NCBI GenBank assembly: GCA_016283095.1
Contig: JAEEMG010000005.1
Coordinates: 1 to 64,000 of the forward strand
From: Paludibacteraceae bacterium
Lineage (GTDB): Bacteria; Bacteroidota; Bacteroidia; Bacteroidales; Paludibacteraceae
Length of the DNA: 64,000 nt
Reading direction: 5' to 3'
Shown here piece by piece: positions 8,855 through 16,525 of the stretch. The stretch's first letter is position 1; the number at the start of each line of letters is the position of its first letter. Position numbers and translations under genes: made by a program. The notes below the pieces were generated by a model. The model was not told where the DNA came from. It ran no database searches and saw only the letters and a program-made list of their open reading frames with translations.

Positions 8855-9805
8855 TTAAATTACTTTTTCTATTTTATAGTTATTTCTCTCACTTGAGTTG
8901 CGTGAAATCAACTCTCCAAGGAATCCTGTCATGAAAAGCTGTGTGCCGAGAATCATCATCGTCAACGAGATGTAGAAATATGGGCTGCTTGTCACAAGCG
9001 GATCCAACTGTCCGTTAGACAAATGGATAAGTTTTGAGATTCCCACATAGGCAGCGGAAATAAATCCAAGCAGAAACAAGATGCTTCCTACAAATCCAAA
9101 GAAATGCATCGGTTTGCCACCGAATGTCGAGATAAACCACAACGAAAGCAGATCAAGATATCCGTTGAAGAAACGGTTCAATCCGAATTTTGTCTCACCA
9201 TACTTTCTTGCCTGATGCTGAACAACCTTCTCTCCAATCTTCTTGAATCCAGCGTTTTTAGCCAAATATGGAATGTAGCGGTGCATCTCTCCGTACACTT
9301 CTATACTCTTGATTACGTGGCAGTTGTAAGCTTTCAATCCACAATTGAAATCATGAAGTTTGATTCCTGAAATCATTCGTGTAGTAGCATTAAAGAGCTT
9401 CGACGGAATGTTCTTCGCCAGTTTCGAATCATAACGTTTCTTCTTCCAACCAGAGACTAGGTCATAACCGTCTTCCTTAATCATCTTGTATAACTCAGGG
9501 ATCTCATCAGGAGAGTCCTGCAAATCAGCGTCCATGGTAATCACAACGTCGCCCTGAGCCTTCTCAAATCCACAATACAAAGCGGCGCTCTTTCCATGGT
9601 TGCGACGGAATTTTATTCCATGCACATTGCTGTCGGACGCTGCCAATTCCTCAATGATCTGCCACGACTTGTCTGTACTTCCGTCGTTGCAGAAGATCAC
9701 CTCATAACTATAATTATGCTCTGTCATTACGCGCTTAATCCATGCGTACAATTCGCCAAGCGACTCCTCTTCATTGTACAATGGTACGACTACAGAAATA
9801 TCCAT
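8855..9805 (-). CDS. GT2 glycosyltransferase, dolichyl-phosphate-mannose-synthase-like
   Basis: 316 aa. N-terminal GT-A fold: DISVVVPLYNEEESLGELY, FCNDGSTDKSW (nucleotide-sugar Asp), and MDADLQDSPDEIP with the DAD metal motif. The conserved QARKYGETKFGLNRF segment precedes two C-terminal transmembrane helices (about residues 233-258 and 270-295). This is the architecture of GtrB/DPMS-like enzymes that load a sugar onto polyprenyl phosphate at the inner membrane. The sugar cannot be read from the sequence. It is second in the operon, 14 bp after the DUF4199 gene, a neighbour pair common in Bacteroidota. Confidence 0.9.
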   Translation of the reverse strand: MDISVVVPLYNEEESLGELYAWIKRVMTEHNYSYEVIFCNDGSTDKSWQIIEELAASDSNVHGIKFRRNHGKSAALYCGFEKAQGDVVITMDADLQDSPDEIPELYKMIKEDGYDLVSGWKKKRYDSKLAKNIPSKLFNATTRMISGIKLHDFNCGLKAYNCHVIKSIEVYGEMHRYIPYLAKNAGFKKIGEKVVQHQARKYGETKFGLNRFFNGYLDLLSLWFISTFGGKPMHFFGFVGSILFLLGFISAAYVGISKLIHLSNGQLDPLVTSSPYFYISLTMMILGTQLFMTGFLGELISRNSSERNNYKIEKVI

Positions 9806-9819
9806 TATCTTATTTTTTA

Positions 9820-10425
9820 TTAATTATTTTCATTATCATTCGATTCTCTTTTGTCATACTGTGAACCATTTCTGTCTGAAGACATGAAATTATCATCAAC
9901 CGGTTTCTCCATCCTTGCGAATCGTGCCGAGCCCACAGAAATCAGACTCACAAAAAGTCCCATAATTAAGAATCCAATATATGTGGACGGTATCATTGAT
10001 TTCGGTGTTGCGGTTGCAGTCACTTCCTTCCATTGAGCTATCAAGTTGTCATACCCCTGCCCTTCCAAAACTTTCTCATAAGAATTCACCACATCACTCA
10101 TCAAATCGGGAGCAAAGTTTTTCATATACAGATAAAAACATAGAGAATAGATAATGCCAGCGAAGGCAAATCCCTTGACAGCTATCGAAAACGGAGTTGT
10201 GAACTGATACTTACAGTCGTTGTAACGACAACAATAGTTCACTGTCATGCGGAACAGGAAGACAAATGGGAAGATAAAGAAAAAGATGGACGCAAACAGA
10301 CTGACGATGGAAAGAATCCCGCCGCCAGCATTAAAAGACAACAGATCCCGAATAACGTAAGAGAAAGCCAAAATCAAACCCAAACGCATTGCAAGCACCG
10401 TCTTATTTATCTTCACCTCCTGCAT
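9820..10425 (-). CDS. DUF4199 four-helix membrane protein
   Basis: 201 aa with four predicted transmembrane helices (about 11-30, 35-58, 75-98 and 150-172). The layout fits DUF4199, a Bacteroidota membrane family of unknown function commonly found before GT2 genes. The C-terminal 30 residues are polar and charged (SSDRNGSQYDKRESNDNENN). A -7 box at 10433-10440 lies only 8 bp before the ATG, so the operon may begin with a nearly leaderless transcript, or be co-transcribed from the gene 30 bp upstream. Confidence 0.75.
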   Translation of the reverse strand: MQEVKINKTVLAMRLGLILAFSYVIRDLLSFNAGGGILSIVSLFASIFFFIFPFVFLFRMTVNYCCRYNDCKYQFTTPFSIAVKGFAFAGIIYSLCFYLYMKNFAPDLMSDVVNSYEKVLEGQGYDNLIAQWKEVTATATPKSMIPSTYIGFLIMGLFVSLISVGSARFARMEKPVDDNFMSSDRNGSQYDKRESNDNENN

Positions 10426-10432
10426 AATATCG

Positions 10433-10440
10433 CAAATTTA
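10433..10440 (-). promoter_or_regulatory. -7 box in front of the DUF4199-GT2 operon
   Basis: Minus strand TAAATTTG matches TAnnTTTG. The predicted start falls within a few bases of the DUF4199 ATG. No clear -33 box. Confidence 0.4.
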
Positions 10441-10455
10441 CATTTTTAATTTCAA

Positions 10456-11520
10456 TTACTCTTCGTTTTCAAAGTAAATCTTGTAATAATGCATTCGTTT
10501 TTCTTTGTCGAACGAGCGCTCTATCAAATCACGATTTCCATGTATGTAGACGTGGAAGTTCTTATCCAATTTAAGAACACTCTTAAACTTAGGAGCTCCC
10601 TTCTTCACCACCTCCTTGCTGATGGCGAATGTCTTTGGCAGCTCGACATCGTTAGCCTCCTCAAAATGCGCAATATGCTCGTCAAAAACGTCGCAGATAG
10701 ATTCATTGTTTCCAAGCACCTGCTCCTTAAATCTGTCAATGTCAAATATATCCGTACCCTTAAAGAAATCCACCTGACGGTTGAGCATATCAATCTGGTC
10801 GGCACGCTCAATTCCATTCTCAGGCTCCTCCTCTCTTGACGGACGGAAAATATCTGTCACGAACGACTTGCACAAATCCATATATTCCTTTGTCTGGAAA
10901 TTATTGTCAATTCGAGTCACAAGTCCAAGGAAATCATTTTTCCAGAATGTGGCCTCACTCTTTCCAGCAGCCTTGTCGAGCAACGCGACAACAAAACCTT
11001 TATCTCTTTCAATATCAAAAATCAGACAACCTTTGTCCAACTTCTTCAAATCCAAACCTTCATCGTAGCCAAGAGCAAGTCCATCCTCTTGATTATAAAT
11101 CTTCAAGAAAGTGTCCTTATGTTCACTCTTGAACAATCCAAGGCATCTCACCTCCTGGTCGAAAATTCGCACGTCACGGAACATAGCCACATACAACTCT
11201 CCACTCTTGATGTTAGGATGATTGCTGTTCTCATATAGTGACGCTGCAAAAAGACGCGAGTTTTCATAAAAAGAAGAAGGATTATCAAACACAGACGCCA
11301 CCATTTTGGCAACACTGTCGTCCATGTCCTCAAAATTATAAAGGCTCGGCTCTCGGAATGAGTCGAAAAAAAACTGTTTCAACAGATGCGGCAATTCACT
11401 GTCGTCCTCAGAAAACGACATTGGACGCTGCGAATAAACATTTTCAGAATTGTCAGAATGTGATCCAATATGATGAATCACCATGTCTGAAATACTTGAG
11501 TTGATAACGTCAAAAAGCAT
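10456..11520 (-). CDS. Nucleoid-associated protein, 37-kDa (NdpA/YejK) family
   Basis: About 354 aa from ATG 11520. The longer frame to 11559 adds a hydrophobic MLLVRWLVLIKIS stretch unlike family members, whereas MLFDVINSSISDMVIHHIG matches the family's usual beginning. Other typical parts are the LPHLLKQFFFDSFREP block and the nucleoid-like C-terminal LDKNFHVYIHGNRDLIERSF. Members bind the nucleoid in E. coli, and the precise role in Bacteroidota is unknown. A -7 box at 11577-11584 fits either start. It is just upstream of the DUF4199 operon (30 bp). Confidence 0.8.
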   Translation of the reverse strand: MLFDVINSSISDMVIHHIGSHSDNSENVYSQRPMSFSEDDSELPHLLKQFFFDSFREPSLYNFEDMDDSVAKMVASVFDNPSSFYENSRLFAASLYENSNHPNIKSGELYVAMFRDVRIFDQEVRCLGLFKSEHKDTFLKIYNQEDGLALGYDEGLDLKKLDKGCLIFDIERDKGFVVALLDKAAGKSEATFWKNDFLGLVTRIDNNFQTKEYMDLCKSFVTDIFRPSREEEPENGIERADQIDMLNRQVDFFKGTDIFDIDRFKEQVLGNNESICDVFDEHIAHFEEANDVELPKTFAISKEVVKKGAPKFKSVLKLDKNFHVYIHGNRDLIERSFDKEKRMHYYKIYFENEE

Positions 11521-11576
11521 ACTAATTTTTATTAATACAAGCCAACGAACTAATAGCATGAATTAGCACATTAATG

Positions 11577-11584
11577 CAAAATTA
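11577..11584 (-). promoter_or_regulatory. -7 box for the nucleoid-associated protein gene
   Basis: Minus strand TAATTTTG; predicted start near 11570, about 50 nt before ATG 11520. Confidence 0.5.
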
Positions 11585-11690
11585 GCAAAAAAACATGTCA
11601 TAACTGACTTTTTAGACACTTTCTACCTACAAAATAGAACTTTTAATACTTTTTAACTAAAACTTTTACGCTTGTTCGACCAGAAACAAA

Positions 11691-11698
11691 TACTTTTG
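11691..11698 (+). promoter_or_regulatory. -7 box of the broken lipoprotein gene
   Basis: TACTTTTG matches TAnnTTTG, 58 bp before the ATG at 11757. A weak CTTG occurs 16 nt upstream. The promoter appears intact although the gene is interrupted. Confidence 0.5.
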
Positions 11699-11756
11699 CA
11701 AACAGGAACTCAGAAATGAGTATCTAATTCTAATTAATAACAAACAAATAAAAAAA

Positions 11757-12401
11757 ATGAAAAAAAATTTATTCGCATTATTTTTCTTAATGCTTGCAGT
11801 ATTCTCTTTCGTTTCTTGTGGTGGAGATGACGATGACAACACTGTCAATGGTTATGAATACGTTGACCTTGGTTTGCCTAGTGGCACAAAATGGGCAAGA
11901 TGTAACGTATGAGCAACTTCTTCAGAATCAGCAGGTTCATACTTTTCATGGGGAGATGTTGCCGAAACCAATTACTCAGAAGACGATTGTTATACCTACG
12001 GTATGTCAACTTACGAATTGACACAATACGGAATCGTCAAAGACTATAAACTAACAGCTGAGTATGACGCAGCAACATCTATCATGGGTACTGGTTGGAA
12101 GATGCCATCTAAAAATCAATTTAGAGAGTTGTTGGACTATTGCACATGGGTATGGCAGGAGAATCCTTACGGATACAAAGTTATAGGAGAAAATGGTAAT
12201 TCCATATTCTTGCCATCAACAGGATATATGACAAGCGGTAAATCTCTATCTTACAAGAAAGAAGGATACTACTGGACTTCAGAAATTGAATCAAATTCAT
12301 CTTATTATGCCAACGCAGTATATTTTTCATCTGGAACACGTTATCTTGATACATTTTATCGTGAGCGTGGCAGATGCATACGTGCAGTCACAACAAAATA
12401 A
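11757..12401 (+). pseudogene. FISUMP/DUF1566-like lipoprotein gene with an in-frame TGA
   Basis: Reading from ATG 11757 gives a lipoprotein signal (KKNLFALFFLMLAVFSFVSC, Cys followed by GGDDDD). It continues with YVDLGLPSGTKWARCNV, then TGA at 11910-11912. The same frame continues without further interruption (ATSSESAGSYFSWGDV ...) to the stop at 12401. Related Bacteroidota proteins have Gly at this point (WATCNVGA), so a single GGA-to-TGA change is the simplest explanation. The downstream part keeps the family pattern (GWKMPSKNQFRELLDYC, YWTSEIES, RCIRAV). Promoter and terminator are intact, so the inactivation looks recent. A separate start at 12003 would give only a fragment without signal peptide. 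Confidence 0.85.
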
Positions 12402-12425
12402 ATATATCTAACATACAAGATTTAC

Positions 12426-12460
12426 AAGAAGGTGTATCAAAAGTGGTACACTTTCTTTTT
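12426..12460 (+). terminator. Intrinsic terminator of the broken lipoprotein gene
   Basis: An 11-bp stem (12426-12436 with 12447-12457, one G-U pair) is followed by a T run. The stem core GGTGTA/TACACT resembles the terminator at 61831-61873. Confidence 0.75.
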
Positions 12461-12775
12461 GTATGTCAACATTAATAATTTTATAAAATTCCACCTAAAT
12501 CTTCCTAAATTTTCTTCTATCATCTTGCTCATACAGATTCTTTCATCTGTTAATTTCACAGACTCACAAAGCAGGCTAATCTAAATATATCTTGTCATTT
12601 AAGAAATTCGGCAGACTTATCGACGACTAAAGATTTTAAGTTTCTCACCAAGCATCAAAATCCTAAAAATCAGCAATATAACCTAAAAATAAAACGCACT
12701 TAACATTTTACAAATACGTAAAAACCATTATTTTTTACGGATATTCATATTCATTTTACGGATTTATAAAATCCA

Positions 12776-12807
12776 TTTGTAGAATACATCCATTCAAAAT
12801 ATTTTTG
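12776..12807 (+). promoter_or_regulatory. Perfect two-box Bacteroidota promoter without a gene
   Basis: TTTG (12776-12779), 20-nt spacer, TATTTTTG (12800-12807). The predicted transcription start is near 12813. No ORF follows for over 800 bp, pointing to a non-coding transcript. Confidence 0.7.
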
Positions 12808-12812
12808 TAGAT

Positions 12813-13229
12813 GTAAAAGGAAACGACATCGTTCAGTCTTCATGTTAGCCCTTTTTCATACGGTGTCGTTTTCTTAAACTTTACAAATGAGAAAAAACAA
12901 ACGCTAATAAATTATAGTTGTAATAAACTAGATTTTATGATTAGTGGGAAAAATAAATACAGATTCAATTTCTGAGTTCAGAAATTATCTGTGGCTTCTT
13001 TGGAATAAGTAGCATAACCAGGCAGATGATTCGATATCATTGTAAGACCTGCCCAACGCCTTGGAACGAAATAATTTGCGAAATATAATAGCGAAATGTG
13101 AATATACATGGATGCGGAAAATCCGATGCGAAATGAACACAAACGCTAATGCGAAATAGAAATAAAATATTTATTTCCTTTAATAACAAACAGTTTAGAT
13201 GCGTGATCCTGCATCTAAGCTGTTTTTAT
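12813..13229 (+). ncRNA. Candidate non-coding RNA between promoter and terminator
   Basis: The transcript expected from the promoter at 12776-12807 would start with a 15-bp stem with two G-U pairs (12817-12831 with 12861-12875). It would contain a hairpin nested at 13021-13053 (GGCAG/CTGCC around ATGAT/ATCAT) and end at the terminator 13188-13229. The first stem could also end a shorter RNA of about 65 nt. I do not recognise tmRNA, RNase P, SRP or 6S signatures. Boundaries are inferred only from these signals. Confidence 0.35.
13188..13229 (+). terminator. Strong intrinsic terminator in the gene-free region
   Basis: A 15-bp stem with one G-U pair (13188-13202 with 13211-13225; core TTAGATGC/GCATCTAA) and an 8-nt loop is followed by TTTTTATTT. 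It is oriented for plus-strand transcription although no plus-strand ORF precedes it. Confidence 0.8.
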
Positions 13230-13573
13230 TTAGAGAAAAGATATGAATAACACCTAATTTAACAAGGCATATCACACAAAACTTTTTCATGTTTTCAGAT
13301 TGACAGGATTGACTAAACAGAATTCTTTTTCATAAGCATATTGCAATGAAAAAGGCCGCATTCAAAGGCCATACAGACAAATAGCCAGTATTTCCATAGC
13401 ATCACAAACACAACGCCTTACAGGGGAGATAAAACAACAGATAGTAATTAAAACATATCACAAAAAACAAGACACAGACACCCCTACTGAAGCTTATTAC
13501 TGATTCCTGCATATAATCGTTAAAGAATGATGATCCATACCAAACACATCTTAAAGACATTAGGTTTAAGGCA

Positions 13574-13611
13574 TAAAAAAAGACGTCGAATATATCACAT
13601 ACTCAACGCCT
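13574..13611 (-). terminator. Terminator of the small secreted protein gene
   Basis: Minus strand: a 9-bp stem (13611-13603 with 13589-13581, two G-U pairs) followed by a seven-U run. It lies 56 bp past the stop at 13667. Confidence 0.65.
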
Positions 13612-13666
13612 TGGAAAAAAATAATTAATGCGAAAAATTTATGTTTCTATTCCAAAATGTGAACGA

Positions 13667-14077
13667 TCAATTGTCTAGATACTTAACAACGTATCTAACA
13701 GCCTTTTTTTCCTCATTCACATATATTCTATATTCACCTCTATCGTATTGATAAAGTTTAATATTAGCTTTGTCAAAACTTGGTGTTGCACACTCAAAAC
13801 AACAATATTTGAAATCCTTCTTTACAACCCAATGCTTAGGTTTCTCCATGATTTCAAAAGTGGCATCACCTACGTTAACTACATTTTTTGTCATGTTGAT
13901 GACAATTGAAGTATTGTTTCCCACCCAAGGTCCCCATGCATAAACATCAGGAACATTCTTAGCACCAACACCTGCAGAACTCTTGTACGCCCTGAAATTA
14001 ATCTCCTGTGCCACCATCTCAACCGAGAAAGTGAACAATGAGAATAACGCTATTAGATACGTAAAAAGTCTTTTCAT
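13667..14077 (-). CDS. Small secreted protein, 136 aa, unknown
   Basis: The open frame reaches ATG 14122, but that codon overlaps the promoter at 14110-14139, so ATG 14077 is the likely start. From there MKRLFTYLIALFSLFTFSVE is a clean signal peptide with predicted cleavage near MVAQ. The mature part is about 110 residues of mainly beta-type sequence (INFRAYKSSAG, GEYRIYVNEEKKAVRYVVKYL) with a CCFEC cluster. No family is recognised. It has its own promoter and terminator and is monocistronic. Confidence 0.75.
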   Translation of the reverse strand: MKRLFTYLIALFSLFTFSVEMVAQEINFRAYKSSAGVGAKNVPDVYAWGPWVGNNTSIVINMTKNVVNVGDATFEIMEKPKHWVVKKDFKYCCFECATPSFDKANIKLYQYDRGEYRIYVNEEKKAVRYVVKYLDN

Positions 14078-14109
14078 TACAATTCTGTTCTGTAGTTTCG
14101 TTCTTTTTA

Positions 14110-14139
14110 CAAAGATAAACATTTATTCCCTAAATCAAA
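14110..14139 (-). promoter_or_regulatory. Two-box promoter of the 136-aa secreted protein
   Basis: Minus strand TTTG (14139-14136), 18-nt spacer, TATCTTTG (14117-14110). Predicted start near 14103; it fixes the translation start at 14077. Confidence 0.7.
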
Positions 14140-14324
14140 GCATTTGCTTAAAAAATTTCACTTTTTTCCGCACTTTTTAGCTATTTGACAACACTAAATG
14201 TCATCCAACATAATTTATTATCAATTTTATTGATTCCTGCCGTGAATTTCGATGGAATCGAATTCTTTACACACATATGATTTACAACTTTCATATATGT
14301 TCCTGTTGGCTTCTTCTAAGTGCC

Positions 14325-14948
14325 CTACTCCTCCTTTTTAATTTTAGGAATAGATATTCCATACCGTACAGCTAAGATTCTGGCAGCGACAACTACACCT
14401 GCGCATACAAAATCAGAAACAAGATGGTTAGCACCAAGAGCATCACAAATGAAGAAGACAACACCTCCAAATATACAGGCTGTCGCATAAATCTCTTTTT
14501 TGAAAATCAACGGAACTTCCGCCAGAAGAACATCTCTGATTATACCTCCGGCAGCACCACCCAACGTTCCCATCGTGATCGGCACCCACCAAGGGTAAAC
14601 ATAATCCATCGCCAACGTCTTCTCTATTCCTACGACTGTATATAACGCCAAACCGAATGTATCGAAAATAAACAACGTCACATTCATATGAATGAGTCGT
14701 TTGCGGAACACCACAACAAACAGCAAAGCCATAATTGTCATCGTCACGTAGAGAGAGTTTGTCATCCATACCGGCGTCACACCTAACAAAAGATCTCGAA
14801 TCGTCCCTCCTCCGATTGCAGTGGCAAAACCAACCACAAATGCGCCAAACAGGTCAAAACCTTTATTAGCCGCCATACGTATTCCACTGATCGCAAATGC
14901 AAATACACCTATTGCATCTATAATATCAATCATATTATTGACGTCCAT
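14325..14948 (-). CDS. TRIC/UPF0126 (YicG-like) membrane channel
   Basis: About 207 aa from ATG 14948 (frame open to 14987; ATG 14933 also possible). Six to seven hydrophobic helices with the internal duplication typical of UPF0126/TRIC: FAFAISGIRMAANKGFDLFGA with GGGTIRDLLLG, then GLALYTVVGIEKTLA with GGAAGGIIRDVLL. Bacterial TRIC homologues conduct monovalent cations across the inner membrane. The 5' end lies at the stop of the Fur-family gene (14935), so translation is probably coupled. It is the last gene of the ribH cluster. No clear terminator is seen in the 200 bp after it. Confidence 0.88.
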   Translation of the reverse strand: MDVNNMIDIIDAIGVFAFAISGIRMAANKGFDLFGAFVVGFATAIGGGTIRDLLLGVTPVWMTNSLYVTMTIMALLFVVVFRKRLIHMNVTLFIFDTFGLALYTVVGIEKTLAMDYVYPWWVPITMGTLGGAAGGIIRDVLLAEVPLIFKKEIYATACIFGGVVFFICDALGANHLVSDFVCAGVVVAARILAVRYGISIPKIKKEE

Positions 14949-15363
14949 CATAGCCATATTTAGAAATCTTTTTACTGCATTCTCCACAAATTCCCTTTAT
15001 CACATAACTAGTCTCTATCACCTGGAAACCTTCCGGCACCTCCACCTTTGGCACCAACAAAGATTTACAACAATAAGTATGATGACATATATTACATGTG
15101 ATATGAACATGCTGCTCTTCCTCCGACTTTGCGACACAATACTTCTGTGCTCCGCTGCCATCAGCAATGGAATGGAGAAGATGATGCTCCTCAAAAACTA
15201 CCAAAGTGCGGAATATTGTTGAGCGATCAATATCAGGAATCAAATCTTCTATATCTGTAAGGGAAAACGCAAACGGAACTTCATTGATTTTCTCCCAAAT
15301 CAACACCCTTGTCGAAGTTGGACGAATACCCGATTCTTTTAAAAATTTTTCCGATGACTCCAT
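14935..15363 (-). CDS. Fur-family metal-responsive repressor
   Basis: 142 aa, normal family size. The N-terminal winged helix (about 1-80) has the typical RPTSTRVLIWEKI and STIFRTLVVFEEHHLL recognition region. The C-terminal dimerisation domain has HVHITCNICHHTYCC and ICGEC, giving the structural zinc site with two CxxC-type pairs. Which metal it senses (Fe, Zn or Mn) or whether it is PerR-like is not clear; the Cys-rich HHTYCC segment would suit Zur. Its start overlaps the upstream cation-efflux-like gene by 25 bp, which points to co-regulation of metal handling. Confidence 0.88.
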   Translation of the reverse strand: MESSEKFLKESGIRPTSTRVLIWEKINEVPFAFSLTDIEDLIPDIDRSTIFRTLVVFEEHHLLHSIADGSGAQKYCVAKSEEEQHVHITCNICHHTYCCKSLLVPKVEVPEGFQVIETSYVIKGICGECSKKISKYGYDGRQ

Positions 15364-15932
15364 ACTCTGACAATCATTTTAATCGACAAAAAGACAACAA
15401 ACAGAGAGACTCCCAATCCAACATACGAATCAATCGTCTGGATATCCAATATCATCATCATAACCATCGACACAAAAACTGTCAATGAAACAACAGTCTC
15501 TTTCAACACTCTGCGACGGCTATAACCATAGATGAAACTTTTGATAGTAGATACCATAGACGTTATAAGCATCGTCCAAACAAATGGGTCTGAAAAATAG
15601 ACTGGCGAATAAAGTCTGACAAAAAATTCATCAATGAGAATTGCAGAAAATACCAACGCCATAACTGAACCCAAAATAACGACTACGACCCGTCCAATCC
15701 TAGCAGCTTTTGTTTCTACAAAAATATTCTTAGCGACATCATTGCCTATAACGAATAAATTTGTCAGATGATACCCGACACATGCTGTCAGCGACATTGA
15801 ATTTGTCACAAATCCAGCGAAAAGATTTATTGAGACCAACACAAACTGAATAAACAAGAATGTAAACATCCGAAAATAGTTTTCATCCTTGTCTTCATTA
15901 TCTATACCTAAAACATGAAGTATTGTCCTCAT
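15339..15932 (-). CDS. Cation-diffusion-facilitator-like membrane protein with degenerate metal site
   Basis: 197 aa with about six hydrophobic helices. The spacing resembles CDF efflux proteins: TM2 region FAGFVTNSMSLTACVGYHLTNL (CDF proteins usually have SLALLADAxHxxxD), TM3/4 region with ILIDEFFVRLYSP and a WTMLITSMVSTIKSF segment, and a last pair ending VRVWSHRKNF. Most metal-coordinating Asp residues of classical CDFs are absent and there is no C-terminal cytoplasmic domain, so zinc transport is doubtful. The assignment rests on pattern only. It lies 26 bp after ribH and overlaps the Fur-family gene. Confidence 0.5.
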   Translation of the reverse strand: MRTILHVLGIDNEDKDENYFRMFTFLFIQFVLVSINLFAGFVTNSMSLTACVGYHLTNLFVIGNDVAKNIFVETKAARIGRVVVVILGSVMALVFSAILIDEFFVRLYSPVYFSDPFVWTMLITSMVSTIKSFIYGYSRRRVLKETVVSLTVFVSMVMMMILDIQTIDSYVGLGVSLFVVFLSIKMIVRVWSHRKNF

Positions 15933-15958
15933 AATCTTAAAATTAAATAAGACAGATA

Positions 15959-16459
15959 TTACTTAACTTCGTCCTTATTTATTTCACGAGTGAATCCGAC
16001 CATACGAATTGCAGTCTGCGCACATTCAACGCCCTTGTTTCCAAGAGATCCACCGGCACGATCAAGTGCCTGCTGCATATTATCTGTAGTAAGCAGACCA
16101 AAAATCACTGGTTTAACTCCCTCTGCATTCAAAGCCGCAATACCATTTGTTGTGCCCTGGCAGACATAATCAAAATGAGGTGTGCCTCCACGTACAACAG
16201 AACCCAACACTATTACAGCGTCTACTTCCTTACACTGGCAACTCTTTTTTGCCGCATAAACAAGTTCGAAACTTCCTGGAACATGGAAGATGCGGATATC
16301 ATTGTCGGAAACGCCATGTTTTTTCAATGTCTCAACAGCACCGTCACACAATGCGAATGTCACTTCTGAATTCCAATCAGAAACAATAATATCGAATTTC
16401 ATTCCTCCAGCGTGAGGAACTCGGTTAGCGTCGTAAGCGGATAAATTAGTAGTGGACAT
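15959..16459 (-). CDS. ribH: 6,7-dimethyl-8-ribityllumazine synthase
   Basis: 166 aa, typical of the icosahedral riboflavin enzyme. It condenses 5-amino-6-ribitylaminouracil with 3,4-dihydroxybutanone-4-phosphate, the penultimate step of riboflavin synthesis. Diagnostic segments are VSDWNSEVTFALCDGA, VPGSFELVYAAK, VLGSVVRGGTPHFDYVC (substrate/phosphate region) and FGLLTTDNMQQALDRAGG. The N-terminal MSTTNLSAYDANRVPHAG is a short extension. It follows the TPR gene after a terminator and probably leads the ribH, CDF-like, fur-like, TRIC run. Confidence 0.95.
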   Translation of the reverse strand: MSTTNLSAYDANRVPHAGGMKFDIIVSDWNSEVTFALCDGAVETLKKHGVSDNDIRIFHVPGSFELVYAAKKSCQCKEVDAVIVLGSVVRGGTPHFDYVCQGTTNGIAALNAEGVKPVIFGLLTTDNMQQALDRAGGSLGNKGVECAQTAIRMVGFTREINKDEVK

Positions 16460-16471
16460 ATTCTATAATTT

Positions 16472-16505
16472 AAAAAGCCTCCTTATGTGTTACACAAAAG
16501 GAGGC
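16472..16505 (-). terminator. Terminator between the TPR gene and ribH
   Basis: Minus strand: an 8-bp GC-rich stem (16505-16498 with 16484-16477, GCCTCCTT/AAGGAGGC) followed by five U. It separates ribH from the upstream gene, at least partly. Confidence 0.75.
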
Positions 16506-16525
16506 ATATAATAATATTTCAAAAA

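Larger units (their letters stand above)
12461..13573. other. Gene-free stretch of about 1.1 kb
   Basis: No convincing protein-coding frame on either strand. It holds a consensus promoter, stem-loops and a strong plus-strand terminator (listed separately), four GCGAAAT words between 13078 and 13157, and a 9-bp perfect inverted repeat at 12967-12986. From 13230 to 13570 I see nothing firm, only short repeats such as CAACGCCTT. Confidence 0.6.

Noticed and set aside
11910-11912. TGA as selenocysteine codon or recoded stop
   Set aside because: The family has Gly here, not Cys. I see no SECIS-like hairpin directly after it, and the other genes in the window do not suggest TGA recoding.
12003-12401. 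132-aa gene as an independent lipoprotein-family protein
   Set aside because: It is the in-frame remainder of the gene starting at 11757; alone it lacks the signal peptide and the N-terminal part of the domain.
12813-13229. tmRNA, RNase P RNA, SRP RNA or 6S RNA
   Set aside because: None of the conserved sequence signatures of these RNAs is visible; kept only as an unnamed candidate.
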